NCBI GenBank assembly: GCA_002708825.1
Contig: PAPF01000009.1
Coordinates: forward strand, 84,650 to 148,649
Origin: Phyllobacteriaceae bacterium
GTDB lineage: Bacteria > Pseudomonadota > Alphaproteobacteria > Rhizobiales > Rhizobiaceae
Direction: 5' to 3'
DNA length: 64,000 bases
The notes beneath the pieces were generated by a model that did no database searches, was not told the DNA's origin, and worked only from the letters and a program-made list of their open reading frames with translations. Positions 18,713-29,353 of this stretch are shown here, piece by piece (the stretch's first letter is position 1; the number at the start of each line of letters is the position of its first letter). The translations under genes and the position numbers were made by a program.

Positions 18713-21067
18713 ATGTATGCGGTCCGTCCCGCTTGGCATGGCACCGGACTTTCTCCGCCCGTGGCGGCGCCGGAAAAAACCGAGGGGGCAAGTCTCCCCG
18801 ATACCTTGCCAACGGCCATGCCGTCCGTCCTGCCTGCAAGCCTGCCGGTCCATGCCCGGCCACGGTGGTGGCAGGTCCGTCCCGCCGGTCCGGCTGTCGT
18901 CCGTGCGCTGCGCCGTGACCTTGCGCTGGAGATCGACCGCGGACTGCTGTTTCTCGGCCTTCCGCTGGGCTTCGGGGCAGGCGCGGCCGTCTATTTCGCT
19001 CTCAAGGTGGAGCCCGACCTCTCCGCTCTCCTGTCGGGGGGTGCCGTCCTGGCGCTCTTCCTTTGGCTGGCCCGCGGGCGGGCACGGCTGAAGCTGCTCC
19101 TTGCCGCCGTGCTGACGGTGATCTGCGGGATCACGGCCGCAAAGCTGGAAGCGGGACGCGGCGCCGCGGTCACCCTGGGCAGCGCCGTCACGACCACGCT
19201 GACCGGGCGCGTTGCCGCGGCGGAGCGGTTGAGCGGCAAACGCATGCGGCTCATTGTCGAGACGGCCGGTTCAAGCCGGCCAGGCCTGCGATACCTTCCG
19301 GAGAAGGTTCGCATCACCACACGCGTCACGGACAGGCTCCCGGAGGCAGGCGACGGTTTCCGCGCCCGCGTCCGGTTGATGCCACCGCCCGGACCCGTCC
19401 GGCCCGGCGGTTATGATTTTTCCTTCGAGAGCCATTTCGACGGCGTTGGCGCAACGGGCTTCGTCCTTGGCAAGCCCGAGATCATCCGGCAGGCCGGCGC
19501 GGACGGGCTGCCGGCGATGATTGGACGGCTGCGCCATGCGCTGGCCGAACGGATCCGCGCCCGCATTCCTGGCCAGAACGGGGAAATCGCAGTGGCCCTC
19601 GTGACCGGCCACAAGGGCAGCATCTCCGAGACCAATGCGGAGGCTTTGCGGACCAGCGGACTGGCCCATATCCTGGCCATATCGGGGTTGCACATGGCCC
19701 TGGTCGCTGGCACCGTCGCCGGCGGATTGCGTGCCATCATGGCCGCCTTTCCAGGATTCGCGGCCCGCCATCCCGTCCGCAAGCACGCCGCGCTTGCCGC
19801 GCTGCTGGCCGTGACCGGGTACCTCCTGATTTCCGGCGGCGCCGTCGCCACGCGCCGAAGCTATGTCATGCTCGCTGTGATGCTCGTCGCGCTTTACGCC
19901 GACCGCATGGCGCTGACGATGCGCAACATCGCCATCGCGGCACTGGTCATCCTGGCGCTGAATCCGCACGAGATCGTCGGACCGGGGTTCCAGATGTCCT
20001 TTGCGGCGACAGCCGCGCTGGTCGCCGCCTATGCCGCTGTCCAGCAACACCGCATGGCCCTGCCGGCTGGCCGACTGCCAGGTCCGGCGGGGTGGGCCTT
20101 GCGTGTCGTGGCCGCCCTGCTTTTCACTTCCGCGATTGCCGGTGCGGCGACGGGTCTCTACGGCGCATTTCATTTCCAGCGCTATGCGCCGCTCGGGCCC
20201 GTGGCGAACCTGCTGGCCATGCCCGTGGTCTCGCTCGTTGTCATGCCTTCGGCACTTGTTGCCCATCTGCTGATCCCGTTCGATCTGGACGGTATCTTTT
20301 TCCGGCTGATGGGCGAGGGCATCGGCCTTGTCCTGCAGATCGCCCGCACAGTGTCGGCGCGGACAACCGACGACGGCACCGGCATGCTGCCCGCTGCAAC
20401 GCTCCTCCTCGCCACGGCCGGGCTGATCCTGCTGACGGTTCTCACGACCCGGTTGCGTCTTGTCGCCTTGCCGTTCTTCCTGGCCGCCGGCCTGACTTAC
20501 AAGGGCGCGGACGTACCGGACGGTTGGATCGCCGATGACGGCAAGACACTGGCGCTGCGTGGGGCCGATGCGTCGCTTTCCTTCAACCGCAATCGCATTT
20601 CCGGCTTCCTTCGGGAAAACTGGAGCCGGGCGGCAGGGGCCAAGGCGGTCCTTTCCGCAAAAAGTCATTCAGGCGGCAGCCTCATGCAACTGCTGGAGAA
20701 GGCGCCGAAAGGAGAGCGAGCCGGCTTCACCTGCGATGAGCGGCTCTGCATGGCGGCGGTGAAGGGCGGATGGATCGTCCAGACCGGCGATCCCGATGTC
20801 GTGCGCCAGGCCTGCGCAAGCGCCCGCCTCATCCTCTACAGCAAGCCGTCCGGCGCACCGCGATGTTCCGACCGGCGCGCGGCCCTGGTCGTGACAGCGC
20901 GCGACCTCGCGCTGTCCGGGTCGGCGGCGTTCCGGCTTAACCGCAAGGGCAGGGGCGTGACCGTCGAATACGCGATTTCGCGGCCGTACCGGCCCTGGCA
21001 CAGCCACCGGCAATGGTCACGGGCCGCACGGGGCCTCGACGAATGGAAACCCGATGACGGCGGATGA
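18713..21067 (+). CDS. comEC: ComEC/Rec2 family competence-type membrane protein
   Basis: Large polytopic inner-membrane protein with the ComEC competence domain, in naturally transformable bacteria the channel for single-stranded DNA. The domain core is seen in '[17 protein letters not shown]' with '[22 protein letters not shown]' before it, and '[20 protein letters not shown]' later. About ten hydrophobic helices lie between residues 60 and 580; the C-terminus is a soluble DUF4131/metallo-lactamase-like remnant without the usual HxHxDH motif. The start is uncertain: GTG 18695, ATG 18713 or ATG 18818. It is divergent from gltX. No lexA follows. Confidence 0.85.
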   Translation: MYAVRPAWHGTGLSPPVAAPEKTEGASLPDTLPTAMPSVLPASLPVHARPRWWQVRPAGPAVVRALRRDLALEIDRGLLFLGLPLGFGAGAAVYFALKVEPDLSALLSGGAVLALFLWLARGRARLKLLLAAVLTVICGITAAKLEAGRGAAVTLGSAVTTTLTGRVAAAERLSGKRMRLIVETAGSSRPGLRYLPEKVRITTRVTDRLPEAGDGFRARVRLMPPPGPVRPGGYDFSFESHFDGVGATGFVLGKPEIIRQAGADGLPAMIGRLRHALAERIRARIPGQNGEIAVALVTGHKGSISETNAEALRTSGLAHILAISGLHMALVAGTVAGGLRAIMAAFPGFAARHPVRKHAALAALLAVTGYLLISGGAVATRRSYVMLAVMLVALYADRMALTMRNIAIAALVILALNPHEIVGPGFQMSFAATAALVAAYAAVQQHRMALPAGRLPGPAGWALRVVAALLFTSAIAGAATGLYGAFHFQRYAPLGPVANLLAMPVVSLVVMPSALVAHLLIPFDLDGIFFRLMGEGIGLVLQIARTVSARTTDDGTGMLPAATLLLATAGLILLTVLTTRLRLVALPFFLAAGLTYKGADVPDGWIADDGKTLALRGADASLSFNRNRISGFLRENWSRAAGAKAVLSAKSHSGGSLMQLLEKAPKGERAGFTCDERLCMAAVKGGWIVQTGDPDVVRQACASARLILYSKPSGAPRCSDRRAALVVTARDLALSGSAAFRLNRKGRGVTVEYAISRPYRPWHSHRQWSRAARGLDEWKPDDGG

Positions 21068-21133
21068 AGGGCAGGCGGGAAGGCACCGCGCCAGCGCGCG
21101 ATGCCCGTTGTTGTTCTGGTTAGGATGCAGAAC

Positions 21134-22711
21134 TCAGGCGAAGGACCAGCGCTCCATCCAGCGTTCGCCGTCCATGTCCCAGACGGACGAGAATTCGTCG
21201 CCGGTGACCACTTCGGGACCGGTGGCGAAGACCCAGTTGGCGAACATGGGGATGATGGCGCCGCCGTCCTCGTTCAGGATGACCTGCATCTCGTAATACA
21301 TCTGGCGGCGCTTTTCCTCGTCCAGTTCGGCGCGCGCCTTCACCAGCAGTTCGTTGAAGCGCGCATTGTCCCAGAACGTATCGTTCCAGGCGACGCCCGA
21401 GGCATAGGCCGTGCTGAACATGGCATCCTCGACGGCGCGGCCGCTCCAGTAGACGGCGCTGAAGGGATGCTTCATCCACACATCCGCCCAGTAACCGTCA
21501 TTTGGCATCCGGTTGACCTTGAGGTTGATCCCGGCGGGCTTGGCGGAATTCTGGTAGAGGACAGCGGCGTCGACGGCGCCTGCAAAGGCGGCCTCGGCTG
21601 CCGACAGCGTCACGTCGAGGCTGTCGAGACCGGCCTGCTTGAGGTGGAACTTCGCCTTGTCGGGATCATAGGCGGTCTGCTCCATCTCGTCGTTGAAATA
21701 GCGCTGGCCGCGCCCGATGGGATGATCGTTGCCGACCGATCCGTAGCCGAACAGGATCTTCTCGACCAGTTCCTCCCGGTTGACCGCGTATTTCATGGCG
21801 CGGCGGACATGGACGTCGGTGAAGGGATCCTTGTTGGTGGACATGGCAAAGGTGTAATGCTGGTTGCCGGCCACCGAATGGATCGTCAGCTTCGGATTGC
21901 GCTCCAGCAGGCCGATCGTCTTGAGATCGAGCCGGTCGGCGGCGTGCACGTCGCCCGAGATGAGCGCGGTCGTGCGGGCGTTCACGTCAATGATCGACAG
22001 CAATTCGATCGCGTCGAAGTAGCCGCGATCCTGGTTCCAGTCGTCCTTGTTGCGCTCGAAACTGGCCGAAACGCCTGGATCGAAATTGGCGAGCCTGTAG
22101 GGTCCGCAGCCGATACCGGATTTCCAGTCCACGCCGCGGTCGTCGCCGGGCGGCAGGATCGCCAGGTGATAGTCGGCGAAGACGGCCGGGAAGTCGGCGC
22201 TGCCGGCATCCAGCGTGAACACGACGTCATCCCCGTCGACCTTGATGTCGGTGATCGCGCTCAGCAGCGGCTTTGCCGCCGACGTTGATTTTTCGCCGCG
22301 ATGGTAGTTGATCGACGCGGCCACATCGTCGGGCGTCACGGTCTTGCCGTCATGGAATGTCACGCCCTTGCGGATGCGGAAGCGCCAGGTCTTGGCGTCC
22401 GGGGAAGGCTCCCAGCTTTCCGCCACCTGCGGCTCGATGGAGCCGTCCCGGGCAAAGCCTGTCAGGAAGCCGTGCGTGCCATAGGACAGCGCGGTCATGA
22501 AACCGTTTTCGAAGGTCGCCGGATCGAGCTTGTCGGTTGTCGCGCCATGCCCCTTGGCGACACGCAGCGTCCCGCCCTTTTTCTGCTGGGCCCGGACCAG
22601 CCCCGGCAAAAGGGCGGTACCGGCCATCGCCAGGCCGGCAACGGCCGCACTCGATCCCAGGAACCGGCGGCGGTTCGGCAGCAGAAGTCCCGTGTTGTTA
22701 CGCTTGGTCAT
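21134..22711 (-). CDS. Orphan ABC transporter substrate-binding protein, family 5, Tat-exported
   Basis: Periplasmic solute-binding protein of the DppA/OppA family, 525 residues. The N-terminus has a twin-arginine signal ('NRRRFLG' at residues 13-19, then a hydrophobic stretch ending 'LVRAQ'). 'YGTHGFLTGFARDGSIEPQVAESWE' region and 'KTWRFRIRKGVTFHDGKTVTPDDV' are family signatures. It has no permease beside it on its own strand; the DppBCDF-type genes start across the divergent gap. The ATG at 22711 follows GGAGAGGA; a start at 22735 is possible. Ligand unknown (peptide, opine or similar). Confidence 0.88.
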   Translation of the reverse strand: MTKRNNTGLLLPNRRRFLGSSAAVAGLAMAGTALLPGLVRAQQKKGGTLRVAKGHGATTDKLDPATFENGFMTALSYGTHGFLTGFARDGSIEPQVAESWEPSPDAKTWRFRIRKGVTFHDGKTVTPDDVAASINYHRGEKSTSAAKPLLSAITDIKVDGDDVVFTLDAGSADFPAVFADYHLAILPPGDDRGVDWKSGIGCGPYRLANFDPGVSASFERNKDDWNQDRGYFDAIELLSIIDVNARTTALISGDVHAADRLDLKTIGLLERNPKLTIHSVAGNQHYTFAMSTNKDPFTDVHVRRAMKYAVNREELVEKILFGYGSVGNDHPIGRGQRYFNDEMEQTAYDPDKAKFHLKQAGLDSLDVTLSAAEAAFAGAVDAAVLYQNSAKPAGINLKVNRMPNDGYWADVWMKHPFSAVYWSGRAVEDAMFSTAYASGVAWNDTFWDNARFNELLVKARAELDEEKRRQMYYEMQVILNEDGGAIIPMFANWVFATGPEVVTGDEFSSVWDMDGERWMERWSFA

Positions 22712-23016
22712 GTCCTCTCCTTCTCGTCTTTTCATTGGAAACCGGCACCGGCGGACGCCATGGTAGGGGTTTGTCAGGAGGATAGATCAATGTTTCCTGA
22801 ATGGCGAATCCGGCGCCGCAAGCCGGGTGCAGGCAACGGCCCGGGCGCCTTGCCAAGCCGGGAAACCCGCCGGCCATCCCCGCGCTTTTCCGGCTGCCGG
22901 AGCGCCAGGCAGCCACTACGCGCATGCAGGGCGGGGCGGCGGCCAGGCGCTGCTTCCGCTCGGTCATCAGCAAGGCGATTGCTTTATCAGCGAGAATAGG
23001 TTTCCCTGCGACTATC
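22712..23016. other. Divergent intergenic region between two binding-protein genes
   Basis: Apart from the ribosome-binding site of the minus-strand gene and the palindrome at its right end, I see no gene in this roughly 300-bp stretch. The short open frames here lack ribosome-binding sites and family features. Confidence 0.5.
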
Positions 23017-23037
23017 GTTGCACGACACTCGTGCAAC
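23017..23037. promoter_or_regulatory. 21-bp palindrome, candidate operator of the dpp operon
   Basis: Perfect 9-bp half-sites GTTGCACGA (23017-23025) and TCGTGCAAC (23029-23037) are separated by 3 bp. The site lies 75-95 bp upstream of the plus-strand binding-protein gene in the divergent region, the right place for a repressor or activator site. Confidence 0.55.
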
Positions 23038-23111
23038 ATGCCCGCATCTCAATGACGGGAAAGCCTGGCAACGGGCCATAACGAACATGCAACAGAGGAG
23101 CACTCGATCCC

Positions 23112-24701
23112 ATGAAACCGATGAAGACCTTGCTCGCCGCGACCATCCTTGCCGCGGGTTTTGCCACGGCGGCGTCCGCCAAGACGCTCGTCTACTGCTC
23201 TGAAGGCTCTCCGGAAGGTTTCGATCCGGCGCTGTACACCGCCGGAACGACGTTCGACGCCTCGTCCAAGCCGGTCTACAACCGCCTGGTCGAATTCAAG
23301 CGCGGAACGACCGAAGTCGTGCCCGGCCTGGCGGAAAGCTGGGACGTGTCCGACGACGGCATGGAATATACCTTCAAGATCCGGCCGGGCGTGAAGTTCC
23401 ACACGACCGACTATTTCACGCCGTCGCGCGAACTCAACGCCGATGACGTGATCTTCTCCTTCGAGCGGCAGCTCAACAAGGACAACCCCTTCCACGCCTA
23501 TGTCGAAGGCGCGAGCTGGGAATACTTCTCCTACATGTCCATGCCTGACCTGATCAAATCCATCGAGAAGGTGGACGACATGACGGTCAAGTTCGTGCTG
23601 AACCGCGCCGAGGCGCCGTTCATGGCGAACATGGCGATGGATTTCGCCTCCATCGTGTCGAAGGAATACGCCGACAAGCTGCAGGACGGCGGCGCGCTTT
23701 CCGACCTGAACCAGAAGCCGGTCGGCACCGGACCCTTCAGCTTCGTTGCCTATCAGCCGGACGCGGTCATCCGCTACAAGGCGTTCGCCGACTACTGGAA
23801 CGGCAAGCAGCCGATCGACGATCTCGTCTTCGCGATCACGACCGAGGCCTCCGTCCGCCAGCAGAAGCTTCTCGCCGGCGAGTGTCACGTCATGCCCTAT
23901 CCGAACCCGGCCGACGTCCAGTCGCTCAAGGACAATCCGGACGTGACGGTCATGGAGCAGCAGGGCTTCAACGTCGGCTATCTGGCCTACAACACCCAGC
24001 AGGCGCCGTTCGACCGTGCGGAAGTCCGCCGCGCGCTCAACATGGCCATCAACAAGCAGGCAATCATGGATGCCGTCTTCCAGGGCTCCGGCTCGATTGC
24101 CAAGGCGCCGCTTCCGCCGACGATCTGGGGCTACAACGATGGTCTCAAGGATGATCCCTACGATCCGGAAGCAGCGAAAAAGGCACTTGAGGAAGCCGGG
24201 GTCTCCGACCTCAGCCTCAAGATCTGGGCCATGCCGGTGCAGCGTCCCTACAACCCGAATGCCCGTCGCATGGCGGAGCTGATGCAGGAGGATTTCTCCA
24301 AGATCGGCGTCGATGTCGAGATCGTTTCCTATGAATGGGCCGAGTATCTGGAGCGTTCGAAGGCGACCGACCGCGACGGTGCGGTGCTGCTCGGATGGAC
24401 CGGCGACAACGGCGACCCGGACAACTTCCTGGGCCTTCTCGGCTGTGACGGCGTGGGCGGTGCCAACCGCGCGCAGTGGTGCAACGAAGAGTTCAACAAG
24501 ATGCTCATCGAGGCCAAGTCCGGCACCCAGGAAGAACGCGCGGCGATCTACATGAAGATGCAGGAGCTCTTCAAGCAGGAAGCGCCGTGGGCCACGATCG
24601 CCCATTCCGTGGTGTTCATGCCGATGCGCTCCAACGTGACCGGCTACGTCATGGATCCGCTCGGCGGGCACTGGTTCGACGGCGTCGACATCGCCGAATA
24701 A
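23112..24701 (+). CDS. Dipeptide-type ABC transporter substrate-binding protein
   Basis: Periplasmic binding protein of the DppA family, 529 residues, with a Sec signal peptide ending 'TAASA' near residue 23. 'TLVYCSEGSPEGFDPALYTAGTTFDASS' region is typical of DppA, as are 'VPGLAESWDVSDDGMEYTFKIRPGVKFH' and 'GPFSFVAYQPDAVIRYKAF' segments. GAGGAG lies 11 nt before the ATG at 23112. It is followed by two permease and two ATPase genes, so it is the binding component of that importer; the exact ligand (dipeptides, haem, aminolevulinate) cannot be read from sequence. Confidence 0.93.
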   Translation: MKPMKTLLAATILAAGFATAASAKTLVYCSEGSPEGFDPALYTAGTTFDASSKPVYNRLVEFKRGTTEVVPGLAESWDVSDDGMEYTFKIRPGVKFHTTDYFTPSRELNADDVIFSFERQLNKDNPFHAYVEGASWEYFSYMSMPDLIKSIEKVDDMTVKFVLNRAEAPFMANMAMDFASIVSKEYADKLQDGGALSDLNQKPVGTGPFSFVAYQPDAVIRYKAFADYWNGKQPIDDLVFAITTEASVRQQKLLAGECHVMPYPNPADVQSLKDNPDVTVMEQQGFNVGYLAYNTQQAPFDRAEVRRALNMAINKQAIMDAVFQGSGSIAKAPLPPTIWGYNDGLKDDPYDPEAAKKALEEAGVSDLSLKIWAMPVQRPYNPNARRMAELMQEDFSKIGVDVEIVSYEWAEYLERSKATDRDGAVLLGWTGDNGDPDNFLGLLGCDGVGGANRAQWCNEEFNKMLIEAKSGTQEERAAIYMKMQELFKQEAPWATIAHSVVFMPMRSNVTGYVMDPLGGHWFDGVDIAE

Positions 24702-24719
24702 TCGTTCGGACCTGAACCA

Positions 24720-24765
24720 CCGGACAGCCGGGGCGCAAAACCGCCCCGGCTGTCCGGATCATTTC
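24720..24765 (+). terminator. 16-bp perfect hairpin between binding-protein and permease genes
   Basis: Arms at 24720-24735 and 24742-24757 are exact reverse complements with a CAAAAC loop, followed by ATCATTTC. It should end most transcripts after the binding-protein gene and protect their 3' end, leaving less permease mRNA. Confidence 0.85.
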
Positions 24766-24792
24766 ATGGCTCACGTGACGGCGTTCTGACCC

Positions 24793-25797
24793 ATGCTTCG
24801 TTTCTTCCTCTACCGTCTCGCCCTGCTGGTTCCGACATTTGTCGGTGTCTCCATCGTGGCCTTCGCCTTCATCCGCATGTTGCCGGGCGACCCCATCATG
24901 CTGCTGGCCGGCGAGCGGGGGATGTCGGAGGAGCGCTACCGCGAGCTACAGCAGCTCTACGGCTTCGACCAGCCGATCATCGTCCAGTACTTCAACTATG
25001 TCGGCGACATCCTGAGCGGCGATTTCGGCACCTCCATCGTCACCAAGCGGCCGGTTCTGGAAGAGTTCTTCACGCTGTTTCCGGCGACCATCGAACTGTC
25101 GCTGTGCGCCATCATCGTGGCCACCGCCATCGGCATTCCCGCCGGCGTTTTCGCCGCGGTCAAGCGCGGCTCGTGGTTCGACCAGTCGATCATGGGCGTG
25201 GCGCTTGTCGGCTATTCCATGCCGATCTTCTGGTGGGGCCTGCTGCTGATCATCTTCTTTTCCGGCGTGCTGCAATGGACCCCCGTCTCGGGCCGCATCT
25301 CGCTGCTCTACTTCTTCCCGCCGGTCACCGGCTTCATGCTGATCGACAGCCTCCTGTCGGGGCAGAAGGGCGCTTTTACTTCCGCGGTGAGCCATCTCAT
25401 CCTGCCGACCATCGTGCTGGCGACGATCCCGCTGGCCGTCATCGCCCGCCAGACGCGCTCTGCCATGCTGGAAGTGCTCGGCGAGGACTATGTGCGCACC
25501 GCCCGTTCCAAGGGCCTGCCGCCAATGCGTGTCATCGGGCTGCACGCGCTGCGCAATGCGCTGATCCCCGTCGTCACCACCATCGGCCTCCAGGTCGGCG
25601 TGCTGCTCGCCGGCGCCATCCTCACCGAAACGATCTTCTCCTGGCCCGGTATCGGCAAGTGGATGGTCGATTCGGTCTTCAAGCGCGATTACTCGGTGGT
25701 GCAGGGCGGCCTGCTGCTGATCGCCGCCATCATCATGATCGTCAACCTGCTGGTCGATGTGCTCTACGGGCTCATCAATCCGCGCATCCGGCGCTAG
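24793..25797 (+). CDS. dppB: Dipeptide-type ABC transporter permease (DppB-like)
   Basis: Inner-membrane permease of 334 residues with six predicted helices. The N-terminal 'RFFLYRLALLVPTFVGVSIVAF' helix and 'FIRMLPGDP' are DppB/OppB signatures; the cytoplasmic EAA loop is 'EDYVRTARSKGLPPMRVIGLHALRNALIP' region, contacting the ATPases, and 'ETIFSWPGIGKWMVDSV' is the conserved C-terminal part. First gene after the hairpin; dppC follows 12 bp later. Confidence 0.94.
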   Translation: MLRFFLYRLALLVPTFVGVSIVAFAFIRMLPGDPIMLLAGERGMSEERYRELQQLYGFDQPIIVQYFNYVGDILSGDFGTSIVTKRPVLEEFFTLFPATIELSLCAIIVATAIGIPAGVFAAVKRGSWFDQSIMGVALVGYSMPIFWWGLLLIIFFSGVLQWTPVSGRISLLYFFPPVTGFMLIDSLLSGQKGAFTSAVSHLILPTIVLATIPLAVIARQTRSAMLEVLGEDYVRTARSKGLPPMRVIGLHALRNALIPVVTTIGLQVGVLLAGAILTETIFSWPGIGKWMVDSVFKRDYSVVQGGLLLIAAIIMIVNLLVDVLYGLINPRIRR

Positions 25798-25809
25798 GAG
25801 GACAGGCTC

Positions 25810-26730
25810 ATGGTCCATACCGAAGCCATGCAGGATACCCCTGCGACCGTGACCGCCGGCGCCATGCGGCGCGCCATGCTCAAGGAGTTCTGGTACTATT
25901 TCTCTCAGAACAAGGGCGCGGTGATCGGCCTCTACGTCTTCGCCATCATCGCCATCATCGCGATCTTCGCACCGGTCTTTGCGCCGCACAGCCCGTCGCT
26001 GCAGAACCGCGAGGCGCTCCTGATGCCTCCGTTCTGGCAGGACGGGGGGCAACTGACCTATCTCCTGGGAACCGATGCGGGGGGCCGCGACGTCCTTTCC
26101 CGGCTGATCTACGGCGCTCGCTATTCGCTGTTCATCGGTCTGGTGGTCGTGACGCTGTCGGTCAGCGTGGGCGTCCTGATCGGCCTGATCGCGGGTTTCT
26201 TCCGCGGCTGGATCGACACGGCCATCATGCGCGTCATGGACGTGATCCTGGCTTTCCCGTCGCTGCTATTGGCGCTCGTGCTCGTCGCCATTCTCGGTCC
26301 GGGCCTGATGAATGCCATGATCGCCATCGCGCTGATCCTGCAACCCCATTTCGTGCGCCTGACCCGCGCCGCGGTGCTGTCGGAGCGCGAGCGCGAATAT
26401 GTCGTCTCCGCCCGCGTGGCCGGGGCCTCGCGCCTGCGCCTCATGTTCGTGACCATCCTGCCCAACTGTCTTGCGCCGCTGATCGTGCAGGCAACGCTGT
26501 CCTTCTCCTCGGCCATTCTCGATGCCGCCGCGCTCGGCTTCCTCGGCATGGGCGCCCAACCGCCCACGCCCGAATGGGGCACCATGCTCGCCGACGCGCG
26601 CGAGTTCATCCTGCGTGCCTGGTGGGTCGTCACATTTCCCGGCCTTGCCATCCTCGTCACCGTGCTCGCCATCAACCTGATGGGCGACGGCCTGCGCGAC
26701 GCGCTCGACCCGAAACTCAAGCAGAGCTGA
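25810..26730 (+). CDS. dppC: Dipeptide-type ABC transporter permease (DppC-like)
   Basis: Second permease, 306 residues, partner of DppB. An N-terminal helix with '[26 protein letters not shown]', then '[23 protein letters not shown]', is the DppC/OppC signature; the EAA loop is '[26 protein letters not shown]' region. AGGAGGA precedes the ATG. It is 4 bp from the ATPase gene. Confidence 0.94.
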   Translation: MVHTEAMQDTPATVTAGAMRRAMLKEFWYYFSQNKGAVIGLYVFAIIAIIAIFAPVFAPHSPSLQNREALLMPPFWQDGGQLTYLLGTDAGGRDVLSRLIYGARYSLFIGLVVVTLSVSVGVLIGLIAGFFRGWIDTAIMRVMDVILAFPSLLLALVLVAILGPGLMNAMIAIALILQPHFVRLTRAAVLSEREREYVVSARVAGASRLRLMFVTILPNCLAPLIVQATLSFSSAILDAAALGFLGMGAQPPTPEWGTMLADAREFILRAWWVVTFPGLAILVTVLAINLMGDGLRDALDPKLKQS

Positions 26731-26734
26731 CGCC

Positions 26735-27735
26735 ATGGCCCTTCTCGAGATCGAAAACCTGACCGTCACCTTCAAGACCTCATCCGGTCCGTTCAAGGCC
26801 GTCGACGGGGTGAGCCTGACCTGTGACAAGGGCGAGATCCTGTCGGTGGTCGGCGAATCGGGTTCCGGCAAGTCGGTCGCCATGCTGGCCCTGATGGGCC
26901 TGCTGCCCTGGACGGCGACGGTGACGGCGGACGCCATGCGCTTCGACGGCCGCGACATGCTGAAGCTTTCCGCGCGCGAACGGCGCAAGATCGTCGGCAA
27001 GGACATCTCGATGATCTTCCAGGAGCCGATGTCCAGCCTCAATCCGTGCTTCACGGTCGGATTCCAGATTGGCGAGACACTCCGGCTGCATCTCGGCATG
27101 GGCCGCGCCGAGCGGCGCGCACGCTCCATCGAATTGCTTGAACTGGTCGGCATCCCGGCACCGGAGGACCGGCTTTCGCAGTTTCCGCACCAGCTTTCCG
27201 GCGGCATGAGCCAGCGTGTGATGATCGCCATGGCGCTGGCCTGCAACCCGAAACTGCTGATCGCGGACGAACCGACGACCGCGCTCGACGTGACGATCCA
27301 GGCGCAGATCCTGGATCTGCTCGTCCGTCTCCAGCGCGAGCAGGGCATGGGCCTCATCCTCATCACCCACGACATGGGCGTGGTGGCCGAAACCGCCGAG
27401 CGCGTGCAGGTGCAGTATGCGGGGCAGAAGGTTGAGGAGCAGGACGTGAAGGGCCTGTTCGACGACCCGCACCATCCCTATACCGCCGCCTTGCTTTCGG
27501 CACTGCCCGAGCGGGCCCTGCGCCGCGGGCGGCTGCCCTCCATTCCCGGCGTCGTGCCGGGGCAGGGCGACCGGCCGCCCGGCTGCCTGTTCGAACCGCG
27601 CTGCGCGTTCGCCACCGAAGCCTGCCGGCGCGGTGCGAAACGGCAGGGCCGCGAACTCGGCCTGGCGCTGTGCAACTACCCGCTCGTCAAGGGCGTCCCG
27701 CAAGGCCATCCGGACAAGACGGCGGAGGTGAAGGC

Positions 27736-27739
<4 letters not shown>
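26735..27739 (+). CDS. dppD: Dipeptide-type ABC transporter ATPase (DppD-like)
   Basis: Cytoplasmic ATPase of the importer, 334 residues. Walker A 'GESGSGKS', signature 'LSGGMSQRV' and Walker B '[12 protein letters not shown]' are intact, and the C-terminal oligopeptide-transporter tail '[20 protein letters not shown]' carries the Cys residues that bind a 4Fe-4S cluster in relatives. Its stop overlaps the dppF start (ATGA). Confidence 0.94.
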
Positions 27740-28704
<965 letters not shown>

Positions 28705-28719
28705 CGCCGGCCGCGCGCA

Positions 28720-29190
28720 TCATTGCCTGGCCGGATCGCTGCGCAAGGGTGCCCGGCTCAATCCGTTCGCGCTCCCGGCTGCCTTCTTGAGAAGTGCCAG
28801 AAGGAGCGCACGCTCGTTTTCTTCGAGGCCGCAAAGGATGCGTTCCTGTACCTTGCCGACGACAGGCGTCACGGCTTCCAGCCTTGCCTTTCCGGCAGGC
28901 GCCAGATGCAGCCGGCGCGCCCGCCGGTCCTGCGGATTGACCGACCGGAGCACGAGGCCTTTCTGGACAAGGCGGTCAACGACGCCGCCAAGGGTGACGC
29001 GGTCATGGGCGATGAGGCCCGCCAGCGTCACCTGGTCGATACCCGGATGGGCTTGCAGCGCGTTGAGGGCGGCGAACTGGACGGGGGTGAGGTCGAACCC
29101 CTCCGCCGCGAGATCCTCCGCGAAGATCGCGACGGAAATCTGGTGCAGGCGCCGGATCAGGAAGCCCGGCATCTCCTGGAAATCCAACAT
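28720..29190 (-). CDS. MarR family transcriptional regulator
   Basis: 156-residue winged-helix regulator. 'GFDLTPVQFAALNALQAHPGIDQVTLAGLIAHDRVTLGGVVDRL' region is the MarR DNA-binding domain, with the wing at 'SVNPQDRRARRLHL'. It is divergent from the crotonase-amidohydrolase-acyl-CoA dehydrogenase genes, which it probably controls in response to an acyl-CoA or aromatic acid, as MarR proteins in that arrangement often do. I chose ATG 29190 (AGGG upstream) over a GTG at 29196. Confidence 0.88.
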   Translation of the reverse strand: MLDFQEMPGFLIRRLHQISVAIFAEDLAAEGFDLTPVQFAALNALQAHPGIDQVTLAGLIAHDRVTLGGVVDRLVQKGLVLRSVNPQDRRARRLHLAPAGKARLEAVTPVVGKVQERILCGLEENERALLLALLKKAAGSANGLSRAPLRSDPARQ

Positions 29191-29272
29191 GCGCACACAT
29201 CCCTGCCTGTTCGTGTTGCCGGATCGACTGACTATACGCCGGAAAGGGAAACCGCAAACGCCGGCGGCGCAT

Positions 29273-29309
29273 ATAGTTTATTGACATAATAGTTTCGATT
29301 GGCAATCAT
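29273..29309 (+). promoter_or_regulatory. Promoter and direct repeats in the MarR-crotonase gap
   Basis: TTGACA (29281-29286), 17 bp and AATCAT (29304-29309) form a plausible plus-strand promoter for the crotonase operon. Two direct repeats of ATAGTTT (29273-29279 and 29289-29295) flank the -35 box 16 bp apart, so a regulator bound there would block RNA polymerase. Confidence 0.55.
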
Positions 29310-29353
29310 TTGGGCAACAAGCGCACGATGGTGCGGGAATGACGGGAGAATCC

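Noticed and set aside
22801-23081. Short plus-strand frames in the divergent binding-protein gap
   Set aside because: Three overlapping frames of about 84 codons, none with a ribosome-binding site or recognisable features; the region is better read as regulatory.
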